In this document: positions 43,499-52,454 of the stretch, one piece after another
How the letters are laid out: each line of letters opens with the position of its first letter
How positions within the stretch are numbered: the first letter of the stretch is position 1
Assembly (NCBI RefSeq): GCF_016464425.1
Contig: NZ_JADDKQ010000007.1
Coordinates: 186,001 to 250,000 of the forward strand
Direction of reading: 5' to 3'
Origin: Actinotalea solisilvae
GTDB taxonomy: Bacteria > Actinomycetota > Actinomycetes > Actinomycetales > Cellulomonadaceae
Length of the DNA: 64,000 bases
The notes under the pieces: model-generated
What the model was told of the DNA's origin: nothing
Seen by the model: only the letters and a program-made list of their open reading frames with translations
The model's database searches: none
Translations under genes and position numbers: made by a program

Positions 43499-44521
43499 TC
43501 AGCGCCAGCCGAGCCCCGGCGCGACGTGGGTGAGCAGCGACTCGAGCAGGTGGGCGTTGTAGTCGACGCCGAGCTGGTTGGGCACGGTGAGCAGCAGGGT
43601 GTCCGCCGCGGCGATCGCCTCGTCCTCGGCGAGCTGCCGGACGAGCACGTCCGGCTCCGCCGCGTAGGTCTTGCCGAACACGGCGCGCAGGTTCGGCTCG
43701 ATCTGGCCGAACTGGTCGGAGCCGGTGCCCTCGCGGCCGAAGTACATGCGGTCGACGTCGGTCGTGATCGGCATGATGGAGCGGCTCACCGAGACGCGCG
43801 GCTCGCGGGCGTGGCCCGCCTCGCGCCACGCGTCCCGGAACACCTCGATCTGCTTGCGCTGCTGGACGTGGAACGGCTCGCCGGACTCGTCCGCCTTGAG
43901 CGTCGAGCTCATGAGGTGCATGCCCTTCTCGGCAGTCCACCGGGCGGTGGCGTCCGAGGCGGCGCCCCACCAGATGCGGTCGCGCAGCCCGGGCGAGTGC
44001 GGCTCGACGCGCAGGAGCCCCGGCGGGTTGGGGAACATCGGACGCGGGTTCGGCCGCGCGAAGCCCTCGCCCTCGAGCACGTCGAGGAACACCTCGGTGT
44101 GCCGGCGCGCCATGGCGGCCTGGTCCTCGCCCTCGGCCGGCGCGTAGCCGAAGTACCGCCAGCCGTCGATCACCTGCTCCGGCGACCCGCGGCTGATGCC
44201 GAGCTGGAGCCGGCCGCCCGCGATGAGGTCGGCCGCGCCGGCGTCCTCGGCCATGTACAGGGGGTTCTCGTAGCGCATGTCGATCACGCCCGTGCCGATC
44301 TCGATGCGGCTGGTCCGGGCGCCGATCGCCGCGAGCAGCGGGAACGGCGAGGCGAGCTGCCGGGCGAAGTGGTGAACCCGGACGTACGCGCCGTCGGCGC
44401 CGAGCTCCTCCGCCGCCACGGCGAGCTCGACGGACTGCAGCAGCGCGTCCGACGCCGAGCGCACCGCGGAGTGCGGCGAGTCCGTCCAGTGGCCGAAGCT
44501 GAGGAACCCGATCGTCTTCAC
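43499..44521 (-). CDS. LLM-class flavin-dependent oxidoreductase
   Basis: A 340-residue luciferase-like monooxygenase: GADGAYVRVHHFARQLASPFPLL near residue 38, RIEIGTGVIDMRYENPLYMAEDAGAADLIAGGRLQLGISRGSP and WWGAASDATARWTAEKG are family blocks. It probably uses FMN or F420; substrate unknown. GTG 44521, seven bases after the Dabb gene, places it as the last gene of the fructan operon, although a functional link is not obvious. Confidence 0.85.
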   Translation of the reverse strand: MKTIGFLSFGHWTDSPHSAVRSASDALLQSVELAVAAEELGADGAYVRVHHFARQLASPFPLLAAIGARTSRIEIGTGVIDMRYENPLYMAEDAGAADLIAGGRLQLGISRGSPEQVIDGWRYFGYAPAEGEDQAAMARRHTEVFLDVLEGEGFARPNPRPMFPNPPGLLRVEPHSPGLRDRIWWGAASDATARWTAEKGMHLMSSTLKADESGEPFHVQQRKQIEVFRDAWREAGHAREPRVSVSRSIMPITTDVDRMYFGREGTGSDQFGQIEPNLRAVFGKTYAAEPDVLVRQLAEDEAIAAADTLLLTVPNQLGVDYNAHLLESLLTHVAPGLGWR

Positions 44522-44528
44522 GCCTGCG

Positions 44529-44879
44529 TCAACGCCCCACGACCTCGGGCATTCCCGCGTCGGGCGCCGTCGGAGGGCCGGCCAGGTCGAAGACGAGGAC
44601 CGTGTCCGCGTGCGTCGTGATGAGGTCCGCGAGCGGCCGGTGCGCGGGGTGCGGGAGGTACGCGTCACGTGCCGCGGCGTCGGTGAAGCGGACGTACAGC
44701 CCGTAGTCGTAGCCGCGCTCCAGGTGCTCCGTGCTCACGCTCGGCCCGTGGCTGATCTCGACCACCCCGGGGACGGACTCCCGCACGGTGCGCGCGGCCG
44801 CGTCGAGCTGCTCGACCGCGTCGGGCGCCGCGGTCGCCGCCCACCGCAGCAGGACGACGTGGATGATCTGCGGGCCCAT
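44529..44879 (-). CDS. Dabb (stress-responsive A/B barrel) protein
   Basis: A 116-residue dimeric alpha/beta-barrel-type protein: IIHVVLLRWAATA at the start, GVVEISHGPSVS and YDYGLYVRFTDAAARDAYLPHPAHRPLADLI identify the Dabb family. It probably binds or modifies a small hydrophobic compound. Its ATG overlaps the stop of the GH32 gene by one base (TGATG), so it is translationally coupled to it. Confidence 0.88.
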   Translation of the reverse strand: MGPQIIHVVLLRWAATAAPDAVEQLDAAARTVRESVPGVVEISHGPSVSTEHLERGYDYGLYVRFTDAAARDAYLPHPAHRPLADLITTHADTVLVFDLAGPPTAPDAGMPEVVGR

Positions 44880-46177
44880 CAGCGCAGGCTCCAGACGTCG
44901 GCGGAAGCGCCTCCCGCGACGCGGGCCTCCAGCGTGGGGCCGACGCAGGGGATCGGGACCGCCATCGTCCCGCCGGCCGTGAAGATCTCGACCACGGGGC
45001 CGTCGAGCAGGATGCGCAGGGACGTGCCGTCGACCGGCATCGTCCAGCTCCCGGCGTCGGTCGTCGCGGTCACGTCGCCGGACGCCACGTGCAGGGCCAG
45101 CGCGGCGTCGCCGAGGATGAGCGAGGCGTGCGCGGCGGGGTCGTCCAGACGCAGGACCACGTCGCTGTGCACGTCCACGCGGGCGGCGTCGTCCCTGATG
45201 GTCGAGGCGTCACCCTGACGCGCCAGCGCGACCTGAGGGTGCGGAGCGGCGGTCACGCGACCGCCCTCGAGCCGCAGGGCGTGCGGGACGGAGTGGGCGC
45301 TGGCCCAGCGCCCCGCGGGGTCGTCGATGCCGCGGAGCCAGTAGACGAGGCCGGGTGCACCGGCGGCGTCCGTGTACGCGGCGCCCGCGTAGTACGACGG
45401 TCCGAAGGTGAGCCGGTGCCACGACTCGGCGGTGAACCGCCCGTCGACCAGGTCCCCGACGGCGTAGGCCTCGTAGTGCGGCTCGAACGGCTCCCACACG
45501 GAGACAGTGAGCACCCATCGGTCGCCGAGCCGGACCATCTGCGGGCACTCCCACACGGCGCCCGTCCACACCGGCTCGGTCTCGTCGCGGTGCCGGGTGG
45601 CCAGGAGTCCGTCGTACGACCACACCTCGAGGTCGTCCGACCGGTAGGTCAGCGCGGCCGCCGTCCCGTCCGTGAACCCCGCACCCAGGAGCATGCGCCA
45701 GCACGCGCCGTCGTGGAACACGTACGGGTCCCGGTAGGCCACCGCGTCCAGGTCGGCCGGCAGCTCGGCGACCACGTCCTTCTTCACCCACCCCGTCCAG
45801 GCGTCATCGGTGGGGCGCGCCACCCTGACCCTCCCGACCTGGACGTCGTCCAGGTCGACGCTCGTGTAGAAGAGAGCAGCGGGCTGTCCCTCGGGCACCG
45901 CGACGCTCCCCGACCAGACGCCGCCGTCGCCGTCGCCCGGCGAGAGCGCGACGGGTCCCTCGGTCCAGTGCAGGAGGTCCTCGCTCGTGGCGTGGCCCCA
46001 GTGCTGCTCCGGTCCCCACTCGGTCTGGCCGGGCACGAACTGGAAGAACAGGTGGTAGCGGCCGTCGTGGAACGTGAGGCCCAGGGGATCGTTGATCCAG
46101 CCCGCCTGGGTGGTGAAGTGCAGGTGAGGCCTGCCGACGTCGGTGGTCATGGTGGTGGGTGCCTTCTCGTGCGTCAC
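44879..46177 (-). CDS. Glycoside hydrolase family 32 (fructosidase)
   Basis: A 432-residue enzyme. GH32 catalytic triad motifs: WINDPLG (nucleophile Asp, about residue 29), AYRDPYVF (transition-state Asp) and VWECPQM (acid/base Glu). FSAT-type blocks include HWGHATSEDLLHW. It lacks a signal peptide and probably hydrolyses imported sucrose, fructo-oligosaccharides or difructose products. The GTG at 46177 overlaps the LacI stop (GTGA); an ATG at 46150 nine codons later is an alternative start. Part of the fructan operon. Confidence 0.92.
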   Translation of the reverse strand: MTHEKAPTTMTTDVGRPHLHFTTQAGWINDPLGLTFHDGRYHLFFQFVPGQTEWGPEQHWGHATSEDLLHWTEGPVALSPGDGDGGVWSGSVAVPEGQPAALFYTSVDLDDVQVGRVRVARPTDDAWTGWVKKDVVAELPADLDAVAYRDPYVFHDGACWRMLLGAGFTDGTAAALTYRSDDLEVWSYDGLLATRHRDETEPVWTGAVWECPQMVRLGDRWVLTVSVWEPFEPHYEAYAVGDLVDGRFTAESWHRLTFGPSYYAGAAYTDAAGAPGLVYWLRGIDDPAGRWASAHSVPHALRLEGGRVTAAPHPQVALARQGDASTIRDDAARVDVHSDVVLRLDDPAAHASLILGDAALALHVASGDVTATTDAGSWTMPVDGTSLRILLDGPVVEIFTAGGTMAVPIPCVGPTLEARVAGGASADVWSLR

Positions 46178-47223
46178 GGGCTCGGCGGCCCGGTGCGGAC
46201 CGGGGCGACCGACGAGCGGGTCACCAGCGGGCAGGGCAGGCGCAGGGGCTGGCTGCCGCCGTCCGTCGGCGTCCCCGCCAGCTGTGCGGCGAGGCTCTCC
46301 ACCGCCCAGGCCCCCATCTCGTAGTGGGGCAGGGCGACGGTGGTCAGCCCGGGGAAGAGGCCGCTGGCGATGGGCTGCTGGTCGTCGAACCCGATGACGG
46401 ACAGGTCCTCGGGGATGCGCAGCCCGCGGTCGTTGAGGGCTCGGTAGACCCCCATGGCCATCCGGTCGTTGTAGCAGAAGATCGCGGTGGGCGGTTCCGC
46501 GGCAGCGAGCAGCCGGCTGGCGGACTCGTGCCCCCCGAGCGGCTCGGACTCGGCGTCCGCGATGAGGTCCGGGTCGACGGTCAGTCCTGCGGCCGCCATC
46601 CCGGTCAGGTACCCGACGCGGCGCCCGCGCGTGGCCGGCACGTCGTCGGAGTTCCCGGCGAAGGCGATCCTGCGGTGCCCCGCCGCGGCCAGCGCCAGGA
46701 CGGCGTCGTGCGCGCCCTGCTGCTCGTCCGGGACGACCGACGGCACCTGCCCCGCGCGGTCGCGGGCGCCGATGAGGACGGCGGGGACGGAGCGGAGCTC
46801 CGCGGGCGGCGACACGACGTCGTGGTAGACGGTGGCGTAGATGATGCCGTCCACATGACGGTCGAGGAGGGCGTTGACGTCCTCGCGTCGCTCGTCGGCG
46901 TCGGCCATGAGCGCCGAGTTGATGATCGCCAGCGTGAGGTTGTGGCGGCTCGCGGCCTCCTGGGCGCCCAGGATGATGCGCCCGGCGTGCGGGGTCGTCG
47001 CGATCTCCTCGGTCAGCAGGCCGATCATGCCGGAGGACCGCGTCCGCAGACCCCGGGCCATGCGGTTGGGCCGGTAGTTGAGCCGCGCGGCGACGTCCTG
47101 CACGCGCTGCCGGGTCTGAGGGCTGACGCGGACGTGGGGCGTCTCGTTGAGCACGTGCGAGACGGTCGTGATCGAGACGCCGGCCGCCTCAGCCACGTCC
47201 TTGAGGCCCACCCTGGACACCAC
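46174..47223 (-). CDS. LacI/GalR-family repressor of the fructan operon
   Basis: A 349-residue regulator. The helix-turn-helix and hinge (VGLKDVAEAAGVSITTVSHVLNE, YRPNRMARGLRTR) are at residues 4-60, followed by a sugar-binding domain (IIYATVYHDVV, ALAAAGHRRIAFAG, AIFCYNDRMAMGV, LSVIGFDDQQ). It lies inside the operon and probably binds the two AAACGTTT-like boxes at 51988-52010, released by a fructan-derived sugar. I chose the GTG 47223 after AGGAG; the GTG at 47220 is equally possible. Confidence 0.92.
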   Translation of the reverse strand: MVSRVGLKDVAEAAGVSITTVSHVLNETPHVRVSPQTRQRVQDVAARLNYRPNRMARGLRTRSSGMIGLLTEEIATTPHAGRIILGAQEAASRHNLTLAIINSALMADADERREDVNALLDRHVDGIIYATVYHDVVSPPAELRSVPAVLIGARDRAGQVPSVVPDEQQGAHDAVLALAAAGHRRIAFAGNSDDVPATRGRRVGYLTGMAAAGLTVDPDLIADAESEPLGGHESASRLLAAAEPPTAIFCYNDRMAMGVYRALNDRGLRIPEDLSVIGFDDQQPIASGLFPGLTTVALPHYEMGAWAVESLAAQLAGTPTDGGSQPLRLPCPLVTRSSVAPVRTGPPSP

Positions 47224-47257
47224 GCTGTCTCCTTCTGCGCTTGCTGACGTCTGGAAC

Positions 47258-48652
47258 CTAGCCTGCGGACGGGTGCGGGGACCCGGGTGGCGCCGGGATG
47301 GTCGGTGCCGGCCGGGCCGGGATCGAGGGTGTGGCCCGGAAGGCGTTGACGCCCGTGTCCATGGCCACCTGCGCCTCGTCGCCCGAGTCGAGCACCGTGT
47401 TGCCGACGGACGTCGCGTCGACCAGGACCGTGGTGACGGCGAGGCGCCCCGAGGCCGAGGTCGACAGCAGGGCGTCCACCTGCGCCGAGTAGGCGGAGCC
47501 GCTCGTCCCGGCACGCACGTCCAGCGCCACCACGTGGTTGGTCGCGACGTAGTTGCCGCTCCCCGAGACGAGGCGCACGATCACCGGCGCCTGCCCCGCG
47601 GGGTTGAGCCTCCGGGAGTCGACGACCTCCGAGAAGTGGTTGCCGATGACGGAGTTGTCGTCGCCGGTGACCCGCAGCAGCCCGTACGAGTCGTCCCTGC
47701 CGTTGTCCACGCCCTCGAACGGCGCCCACGGCTCGTGGTCGCGCAGGAAGTGGTTCGACGCCACCAGGTTCTCCGAGCAGCCCGACGCGAGCACCACCAT
47801 CCCCGGGTAGAACGAGTGCAGCCGGTTGTTGGTGACGCTGGACCGCGTGACGCCGGAGAGCTCGACGCTGCTGCTGCCTCGCGGGAACACGTTGTTCGCG
47901 GTGATGAGCAACCCGCCGTGGTTCTCCGCGGAGATCGAGCGTCCCGTGAAGCCCGCGCCGATGAGGTTGTCGGTGATCTTGGACGCCTGGCCCCACCCCC
48001 GCAGCTCGACGCAGCTGCCGCACTCGGCGATGAAGTTGTCGTGCACGGAGAGCGCGTCGGCATGGTGGACGGTCAGACCGTGCTCCAGGTAGACGAGGCC
48101 CATCCCGGTGACCCGGAACGAGTCGTTGGCGCTCGCGACGTAGATCCCCGTCTTGCCGTTCACGTAGGTGTTCTCCGGGTGCCTCCCCGAGCCGTCCGGC
48201 TCGAAGTGCAGCCCGTCGATGCAGAAGTTCGCGAACTCGACGGAGCTGATCCGCGGGCTTCCCGCGCGCTCGACGTAGAACGCGGCACCCTCGCTCTCGG
48301 CAGCGCCGTCCCGCAGCGGGATGTCGACGAGGACGCGACTGCCTCCCGGCCAGAGCTCGTGGAGGTCGGGCCACTCGCTCTCGGGCACGTTGAACCGGAT
48401 GCTCGACGACGCGAACCCGTGCCCCGACCCCTCGATCCGGAGGTGGCTGACGTCGACGAGCACCTGCGTCCGGAGGCGGAAGTCGCCGGGCGGGAGGGAG
48501 ATCACCGCCCCGGGTCGCCCGCCGTCCGCGACGTCGGCGGCCGCCTGGGTGCTCCTGATGTCGGCGATGATGCTGTTGATCACCTCGCCGACGTCCTCGT
48601 AGGGGTCCCCGACGGGCCAGGTCGTGACGTCGTAGCGGGTGCTGGTGGTCAT
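47258..48652 (-). CDS. Inulin fructotransferase (GH91, difructose-anhydride-forming)
   Basis: A 464-residue right-handed parallel beta-helix enzyme. The run beginning YDVTTWPVGDP, then GAVISLPPGDFRLRTQVL, GSGHGFASSSIRFNVPESEW and HELWPGGSRVLVDIP, is diagnostic of Arthrobacter-type inulin fructotransferases. The segment ALSVHDNFIAECGSCVEL holds the Asp/Glu pair expected at the active site. It cleaves inulin to difructose anhydride I or III; which product cannot be told here. Known homologues carry signal peptides, but this one starts directly at the mature-like sequence, so it appears cytoplasmic. ATG 48652 has GAAGGGCGG upstream. Confidence 0.88.
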   Translation of the reverse strand: MTTSTRYDVTTWPVGDPYEDVGEVINSIIADIRSTQAAADVADGGRPGAVISLPPGDFRLRTQVLVDVSHLRIEGSGHGFASSSIRFNVPESEWPDLHELWPGGSRVLVDIPLRDGAAESEGAAFYVERAGSPRISSVEFANFCIDGLHFEPDGSGRHPENTYVNGKTGIYVASANDSFRVTGMGLVYLEHGLTVHHADALSVHDNFIAECGSCVELRGWGQASKITDNLIGAGFTGRSISAENHGGLLITANNVFPRGSSSVELSGVTRSSVTNNRLHSFYPGMVVLASGCSENLVASNHFLRDHEPWAPFEGVDNGRDDSYGLLRVTGDDNSVIGNHFSEVVDSRRLNPAGQAPVIVRLVSGSGNYVATNHVVALDVRAGTSGSAYSAQVDALLSTSASGRLAVTTVLVDATSVGNTVLDSGDEAQVAMDTGVNAFRATPSIPARPAPTIPAPPGSPHPSAG

Positions 48653-48681
48653 CTGCCGCCCTTCGGCGTGTGCGGGGCGGC

Positions 48682-49521
48682 TCATCCCTTGACCGCGCCG
48701 AGCGTGAGGCCGGCGACGATGTGCCGCTGCAGGACGAGGGTGAGGAGGATCACCGGGATCGAGTAGAGGGCCGCGAGGGCCGTCATCGGTCCCCAGTCCA
48801 GACCGAACTGGGTCTGGAAGTTCGCGATGACGATCGGAGTCGTCTGCGCCCGCACGGAGGTGAGCAGGAGGGCGAAGAGGAACTCGTTCCAGGAGGCGAG
48901 GAACGCGAAGATCGCGGTGACCGCGACGCCGCCCGAGACCACCGGCAGGACGACCCGCCACAGGGCGCCGAGCCGGCTGCACCCGTCGACCTTCGCGGCC
49001 TCGTCGAGCTCGTCGGGCACGGCCTCGAAGAAGCTCGCCATGAGCCAGATCGACAGCGGCAGCGCGATCGTCGTGTGCGCGATGGCGAGGCCCGTCGGGG
49101 TGTCGGTGAGCCGCAGGGCCGAGATGGTGGACATGAGCGGGACGCCGACGGCCACCGGCGGCACCATACGCGTGACGAGCGCCGCCATGATGAAGACCCG
49201 GCCGGCCCGCGTCCGGAAGCGCGTGATCCCGTACGCGGCCGGCACCGCGAGGACGAGCGTGAGGACGGTCGCGATCGTCGCCGTCGACAGGCTGTTGAGG
49301 AACGACGGCACGACGCCGGTGCGGGTGAGGGCGTCGCCGTAGTTCTCGGTCGTCCACTCGGGCGGCAGCACCGTCGGCGGCACCGCGAGGGTCGCGAAGG
49401 GCGTCTTGAACGACGTCAGGAGCAGGTAGACGAACGGGAAGCCGTAGAGGACGACGACCGACACCAGCAGGGCCCACAGCAGCGCACGCGTCGGCGCGCG
49501 CCGGGCCTCGAGGCCGGTCAC
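48682..49521 (-). CDS. Carbohydrate ABC transporter permease (MalG type)
   Basis: A 279-residue protein with six helices and the EAA loop DELDEAAKVDGCSRLGALWRVVLPV. TSFKTPF after the first helix and ASWNEFLFALLLT near the end are typical of CUT1 sugar permeases. It pairs with the product of the overlapping upstream gene (ATGA, 49518-49521). No ATPase gene is in the operon, so a shared MsiK-like ATPase encoded elsewhere probably powers it. Confidence 0.9.
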   Translation of the reverse strand: MTGLEARRAPTRALLWALLVSVVVLYGFPFVYLLLTSFKTPFATLAVPPTVLPPEWTTENYGDALTRTGVVPSFLNSLSTATIATVLTLVLAVPAAYGITRFRTRAGRVFIMAALVTRMVPPVAVGVPLMSTISALRLTDTPTGLAIAHTTIALPLSIWLMASFFEAVPDELDEAAKVDGCSRLGALWRVVLPVVSGGVAVTAIFAFLASWNEFLFALLLTSVRAQTTPIVIANFQTQFGLDWGPMTALAALYSIPVILLTLVLQRHIVAGLTLGAVKG

Positions 49522-50486
49522 CGGTCCGCCCCCGGCCGCCAGATGAGCCCGACGGCGACGGTCGCCACCGCGAGCATCGCGAGCAGGTACAGCGTGCCCA
49601 TCGCGCTCGCCAGGCCGGGCTCACCGAACCGGATCATCGTCTGGTAGATGAGCAGGCTCAGGGTCTGCGACGCGTTCTGCGGGCCGCCGCCGGTCTGGAT
49701 GAGGATGATGTCGAAGGCCTTCGCGGCGTCGATGCCTCGGACGATGAGCGCGACGGCGATCACCGGGCGCAGCAGCGGCAGGATGATCCGGACCAGCAGG
49801 GTCCCGGCGCGGGCGCCGTCGATGCGGGCCGCCTCGATGACGTCGCCCGGGATGTTCTGGAGCCCGGCGAAGAGCACCAGCGTCATGAACGACGTCGTCA
49901 GCCAGACGTCCGGGACCGCGACCGCCCACAGCACGACGCCGGGGTCGCTGAGCCAGCCGATGTCGCTCGGGGAGTCGAGCAGCCCGACCCGGAAGAGCAG
50001 GTGGTTGACGATCCCGGAGCTGTCGATGAGGAGGAACCGCCACAGCAGGCCGGCCACCACCGGCGCGATCATGAGCGGGTAGAGGAACACGGTCCGCAGG
50101 AGCGCCGAGCGGCGGCCGAGCATCGTGAACAGCAGCGCGGTGCCGAGGCCCAGGACGAACTCGGCCGTCACGACGATCGCCGTGTACCCGACGGTCCGCA
50201 GCGCCGCTCCCCGGAACGCCTCGCCGCCGAGGGCGCTCGCGTAGTTGGCGAGGCCCACGAACTCCCGCGGGCCGCCCTGCATCGGTGAGATGTCGTAGAA
50301 GCTGTCGAGGACGAGCCGCAGGAGCGGCCAGGCGACGAACGCCGCGAGGAACAGCGCTGCGGGGGCCATGAGCAGCACCGCGTAGCGGCGGTCGTCCAGC
50401 CCTCGCCGACGACAGCGCCGGAGGGGGACGGCCGCCTCCGGTGGGGCGGGATGGGGGCCGGTGACCGGCCGGGTCTGCAGACGCAC
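49518..50486 (-). CDS. Carbohydrate ABC transporter permease (MalF type)
   Basis: A 322-residue protein with six helices, the EAA loop GDVIEAARIDGARAGTLLVRIILPLLRP and a hydrophobic first helix after DDRRYAVLLMAP. It belongs to the CUT1 family and forms the channel with the MalG-type partner. GTG 50486 follows AGGGAGAG. It is separated from the binding-protein gene by a strong hairpin that may tune relative expression. Confidence 0.9.
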   Translation of the reverse strand: MRLQTRPVTGPHPAPPEAAVPLRRCRRRGLDDRRYAVLLMAPAALFLAAFVAWPLLRLVLDSFYDISPMQGGPREFVGLANYASALGGEAFRGAALRTVGYTAIVVTAEFVLGLGTALLFTMLGRRSALLRTVFLYPLMIAPVVAGLLWRFLLIDSSGIVNHLLFRVGLLDSPSDIGWLSDPGVVLWAVAVPDVWLTTSFMTLVLFAGLQNIPGDVIEAARIDGARAGTLLVRIILPLLRPVIAVALIVRGIDAAKAFDIILIQTGGGPQNASQTLSLLIYQTMIRFGEPGLASAMGTLYLLAMLAVATVAVGLIWRPGADR

Positions 50487-50540
50487 GACGAGCTCTCCCT
50501 GTCGGACCGGGCGGGGCCCGGTCGAGCGGGTGGGGTGGGA

Positions 50541-50581
50541 CCGGTGGCCGGCCGGGCCGGGGGGGACCGGCCGGCCACCGG
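50541..50581. terminator. Intra-operon hairpin after the sugar-binding protein gene
   Basis: CCGGTGGCCGGCCG (50541-50554) pairs perfectly with CGGCCGGCCACCGG (50568-50581). It lies between the binding-protein stop and the first permease. Such hairpins often act as partial terminators or mRNA stabilisers that keep binding-protein levels above permease levels. Confidence 0.65.
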
Positions 50582-50591
50582 GACTTCGGGA

Positions 50592-51941
50592 TCAGCCGAG
50601 GATGTCCTCGACCTGCGCCTTGGCCTCGTCCAGCAGCTGCTGGGTGTCGCCGCCGTCGACGGCCTTCTGCACGAGCGGCACGAGGACCGTGTCGACGATC
50701 TGCTGCCACTTCTCGGTGGCCGGTCGCGGCATGGTGCCGTCCGCCTCGAGGCTGTCGATGAGGGCCCGGAGGTTCTCGTGCCCCTCGTCGCCGGCCATGC
50801 TCTCCAGGGCCGGCTTCGTCGCCGCCAGGCCGAGGGCGGTGTCCAGACCCAGCTCGTTGTTCTCGAGCGCGAACCGGACGAACTCCGTCGCGAGCTCGGA
50901 CTTCTCCGTGGCCGTCGGGACGGACAGGTACCACGCGCCGGGGACCGCGCCCAGGCCGCCGGGCCCTTCCGGCATCGGCACGACGCCGACCTTGCCGTGG
51001 ACGGGGGAGTCCTCCGGCGTCTGGGTGTAGGCGTGGGCCCAGAACCGGGTCATGGCCGTCTGCCCCTGGTAGAAGAGGTTCTGGGCCTCGGCCCAGTCGA
51101 TCTGCGCCGCACCCGCGGGTGCGTGACCGGCCACGAGCGGCGCGACGTAGAAGTCCAGCGCCTCCTTGTGCGCGGCGTCGTCGACGATGACGTTCCCGTC
51201 CGCGTCCACGACCATGCCGTCGGCCCCGGCCTGGAGCACGGTGGCGAGCCACTCCGTCTCGACCGCGCCCTTGACGTCCGTGCCGTAGAGGTCGGTCGCG
51301 CCGTCGCCGTCGACGTCCCGCGTGAAGAACTCCGCGACGTCGAGGTACTGCTCCCACGTCTGCGGCGGCGTCAGCGCGTAGCCGTACCGCGCCTGGAACG
51401 CCGTCTGCTCCGCCGGGTCCTCGAGGAGGTCGGTGCGGTAGAAGAGCACCTGCGCGTTCGTCCAGACCGGCACGCCGACGAACCGGCCGTCGACCTGCGC
51501 CTCCTCGACGAGGGCGGGGAAGAGGTCCGCCTGGACGTCCTCCGTCATGACGTCGTCGAGCGGCTGCACGCCGTCGGCGAAGGCGCTCAGCCAGATGGCG
51601 TCGAGCGCCGCGACGTCGAAGGAGACGTTGCCGGACGACAGCTCGCTCGAGAGGCGGTCGTAGAGGCCGTCGTACGGGAGCTCGACGAAGGTCACCGCCG
51701 TGCCCGTCTCCTCGGTGAACTTCTCCGCCACGGGCTCGAGCTCGGCCTTGCCGCCGCCCTCGACCAGGACCGTGAGCGCCTCGGACGAGCCGCCGTCGTC
51801 GCCCGTCGTCGCGTCGTCCGCGGGGGCCGCGCCCCCGGCGCCGCACGCCGCCAGCGCGAGGGTCCCGGTCACGGAGAGCGTCAGCAGCGCCGGGACGCGG
51901 CGGCGTCCCGTGCCGGTGGTGTCAAGCCTGGACAGCGTCAT
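50592..51941 (-). CDS. Carbohydrate ABC transporter substrate-binding lipoprotein
   Basis: A 449-residue SBP type 1 protein: lipoprotein signal with lipobox LAAC at about residues 31-34, then LTVLVEGGGKAELEPVAEKFTEETG, PQTWEQYLDVAEFF and TAMTRFWAHAYTQ. It should bind inulin-derived oligosaccharides or another fructan outside the cell. ATG 51941 has GGGAG upstream; the open frame to 51989 would run through the operator. First gene of the operon 51941-43499. Confidence 0.9.
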   Translation of the reverse strand: MTLSRLDTTGTGRRRVPALLTLSVTGTLALAACGAGGAAPADDATTGDDGGSSEALTVLVEGGGKAELEPVAEKFTEETGTAVTFVELPYDGLYDRLSSELSSGNVSFDVAALDAIWLSAFADGVQPLDDVMTEDVQADLFPALVEEAQVDGRFVGVPVWTNAQVLFYRTDLLEDPAEQTAFQARYGYALTPPQTWEQYLDVAEFFTRDVDGDGATDLYGTDVKGAVETEWLATVLQAGADGMVVDADGNVIVDDAAHKEALDFYVAPLVAGHAPAGAAQIDWAEAQNLFYQGQTAMTRFWAHAYTQTPEDSPVHGKVGVVPMPEGPGGLGAVPGAWYLSVPTATEKSELATEFVRFALENNELGLDTALGLAATKPALESMAGDEGHENLRALIDSLEADGTMPRPATEKWQQIVDTVLVPLVQKAVDGGDTQQLLDEAKAQVEDILG

Positions 51942-51987
51942 CGCCACGACTCCCTTGTCTGCGGTGCGCACCGGTGAGGACGGTGCC

Positions 51988-52010
51988 AAAACGTTAAGGC
52001 TAAACGTTTG
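51988..52010. promoter_or_regulatory. Paired LacI-type operators
   Basis: AAAACGTTAA (51988-51997) and TAAACGTTTG (52001-52010) are two pseudo-palindromes centred on CG, 13 bp apart, about 50-70 bp upstream of the binding-protein start. They fit the AAACGTTT-like sites of LacI/GalR regulators and stand out as A+T-rich in this genome. TAGCCT between them on the minus strand could be the -10. Confidence 0.7.
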
Positions 52011-52128
52011 TGCACACCGTAGGGTCGCCGGGATCCGCTGTCAACGAGCAGCGCCCCGGGCGGTGACGAGCCCCCCGCCCGGGGCCGAGTGGCGTGCGCC
52101 CGCGGCGTGTCCCGCGCGACGAGCCGTC

Positions 52129-52401
52129 CTACGCCAGGGAGAGGAAGAGCTTCTCGAGCTTGGCGACGTCGAGCGTCGGCTCGCCGTCCGCGTCCTCGGG
52201 CTGGGTGAGGCACTGCTTCATGCCGGACGCGATGATCGCGAACCCGGCGCGGTCGAGCGCCTTGGAGACGGCCGAGAGCTGGGTGACGACGTCCTCGCAG
52301 TCCTTGCCCTCGTCGAGCATGCGGACGACGCCGGCCAGCTGGCCCTGGGCGCGCTTGAGGCGGTTGACGACCTTGGTCATCTCGTCGGGGTCGAGCTTCA
52401 C
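52129..52401 (-). CDS. CsoR/CstR-family repressor, persulfide-sensor type
   Basis: A 90-residue four-helix regulator (DEMTKVVNRLKRAQGQLAGVVRML). The two conserved cysteines are C35 (KDCEDV) and C64 (MKQCL). The histidine that completes the copper site of CsoR (H61 in Mycobacterium) is Gly60 here, so the C-C pattern fits CstR, which senses sulfane sulfur by forming Cys-persulfide bridges. GTG 52401 has GGAGG five bases upstream. It is the last gene of an operon of sulfur-transfer enzymes and probably binds the palindrome at 55119-55136. Confidence 0.85.
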   Translation of the reverse strand: MKLDPDEMTKVVNRLKRAQGQLAGVVRMLDEGKDCEDVVTQLSAVSKALDRAGFAIIASGMKQCLTQPEDADGEPTLDVAKLEKLFLSLA

Positions 52402-52454
52402 GGCGTCCTCCTGGGTGGGGGCCGACCCGCGAGGGGCGACCGGGTCGGGGTGGG

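Noticed and set aside
52129..52401. Copper-sensing CsoR assignment for the small repressor
   Set aside because: The histidine ligand is replaced by glycine and the operon encodes sulfur-transfer enzymes; a CstR-like persulfide sensor is more consistent.
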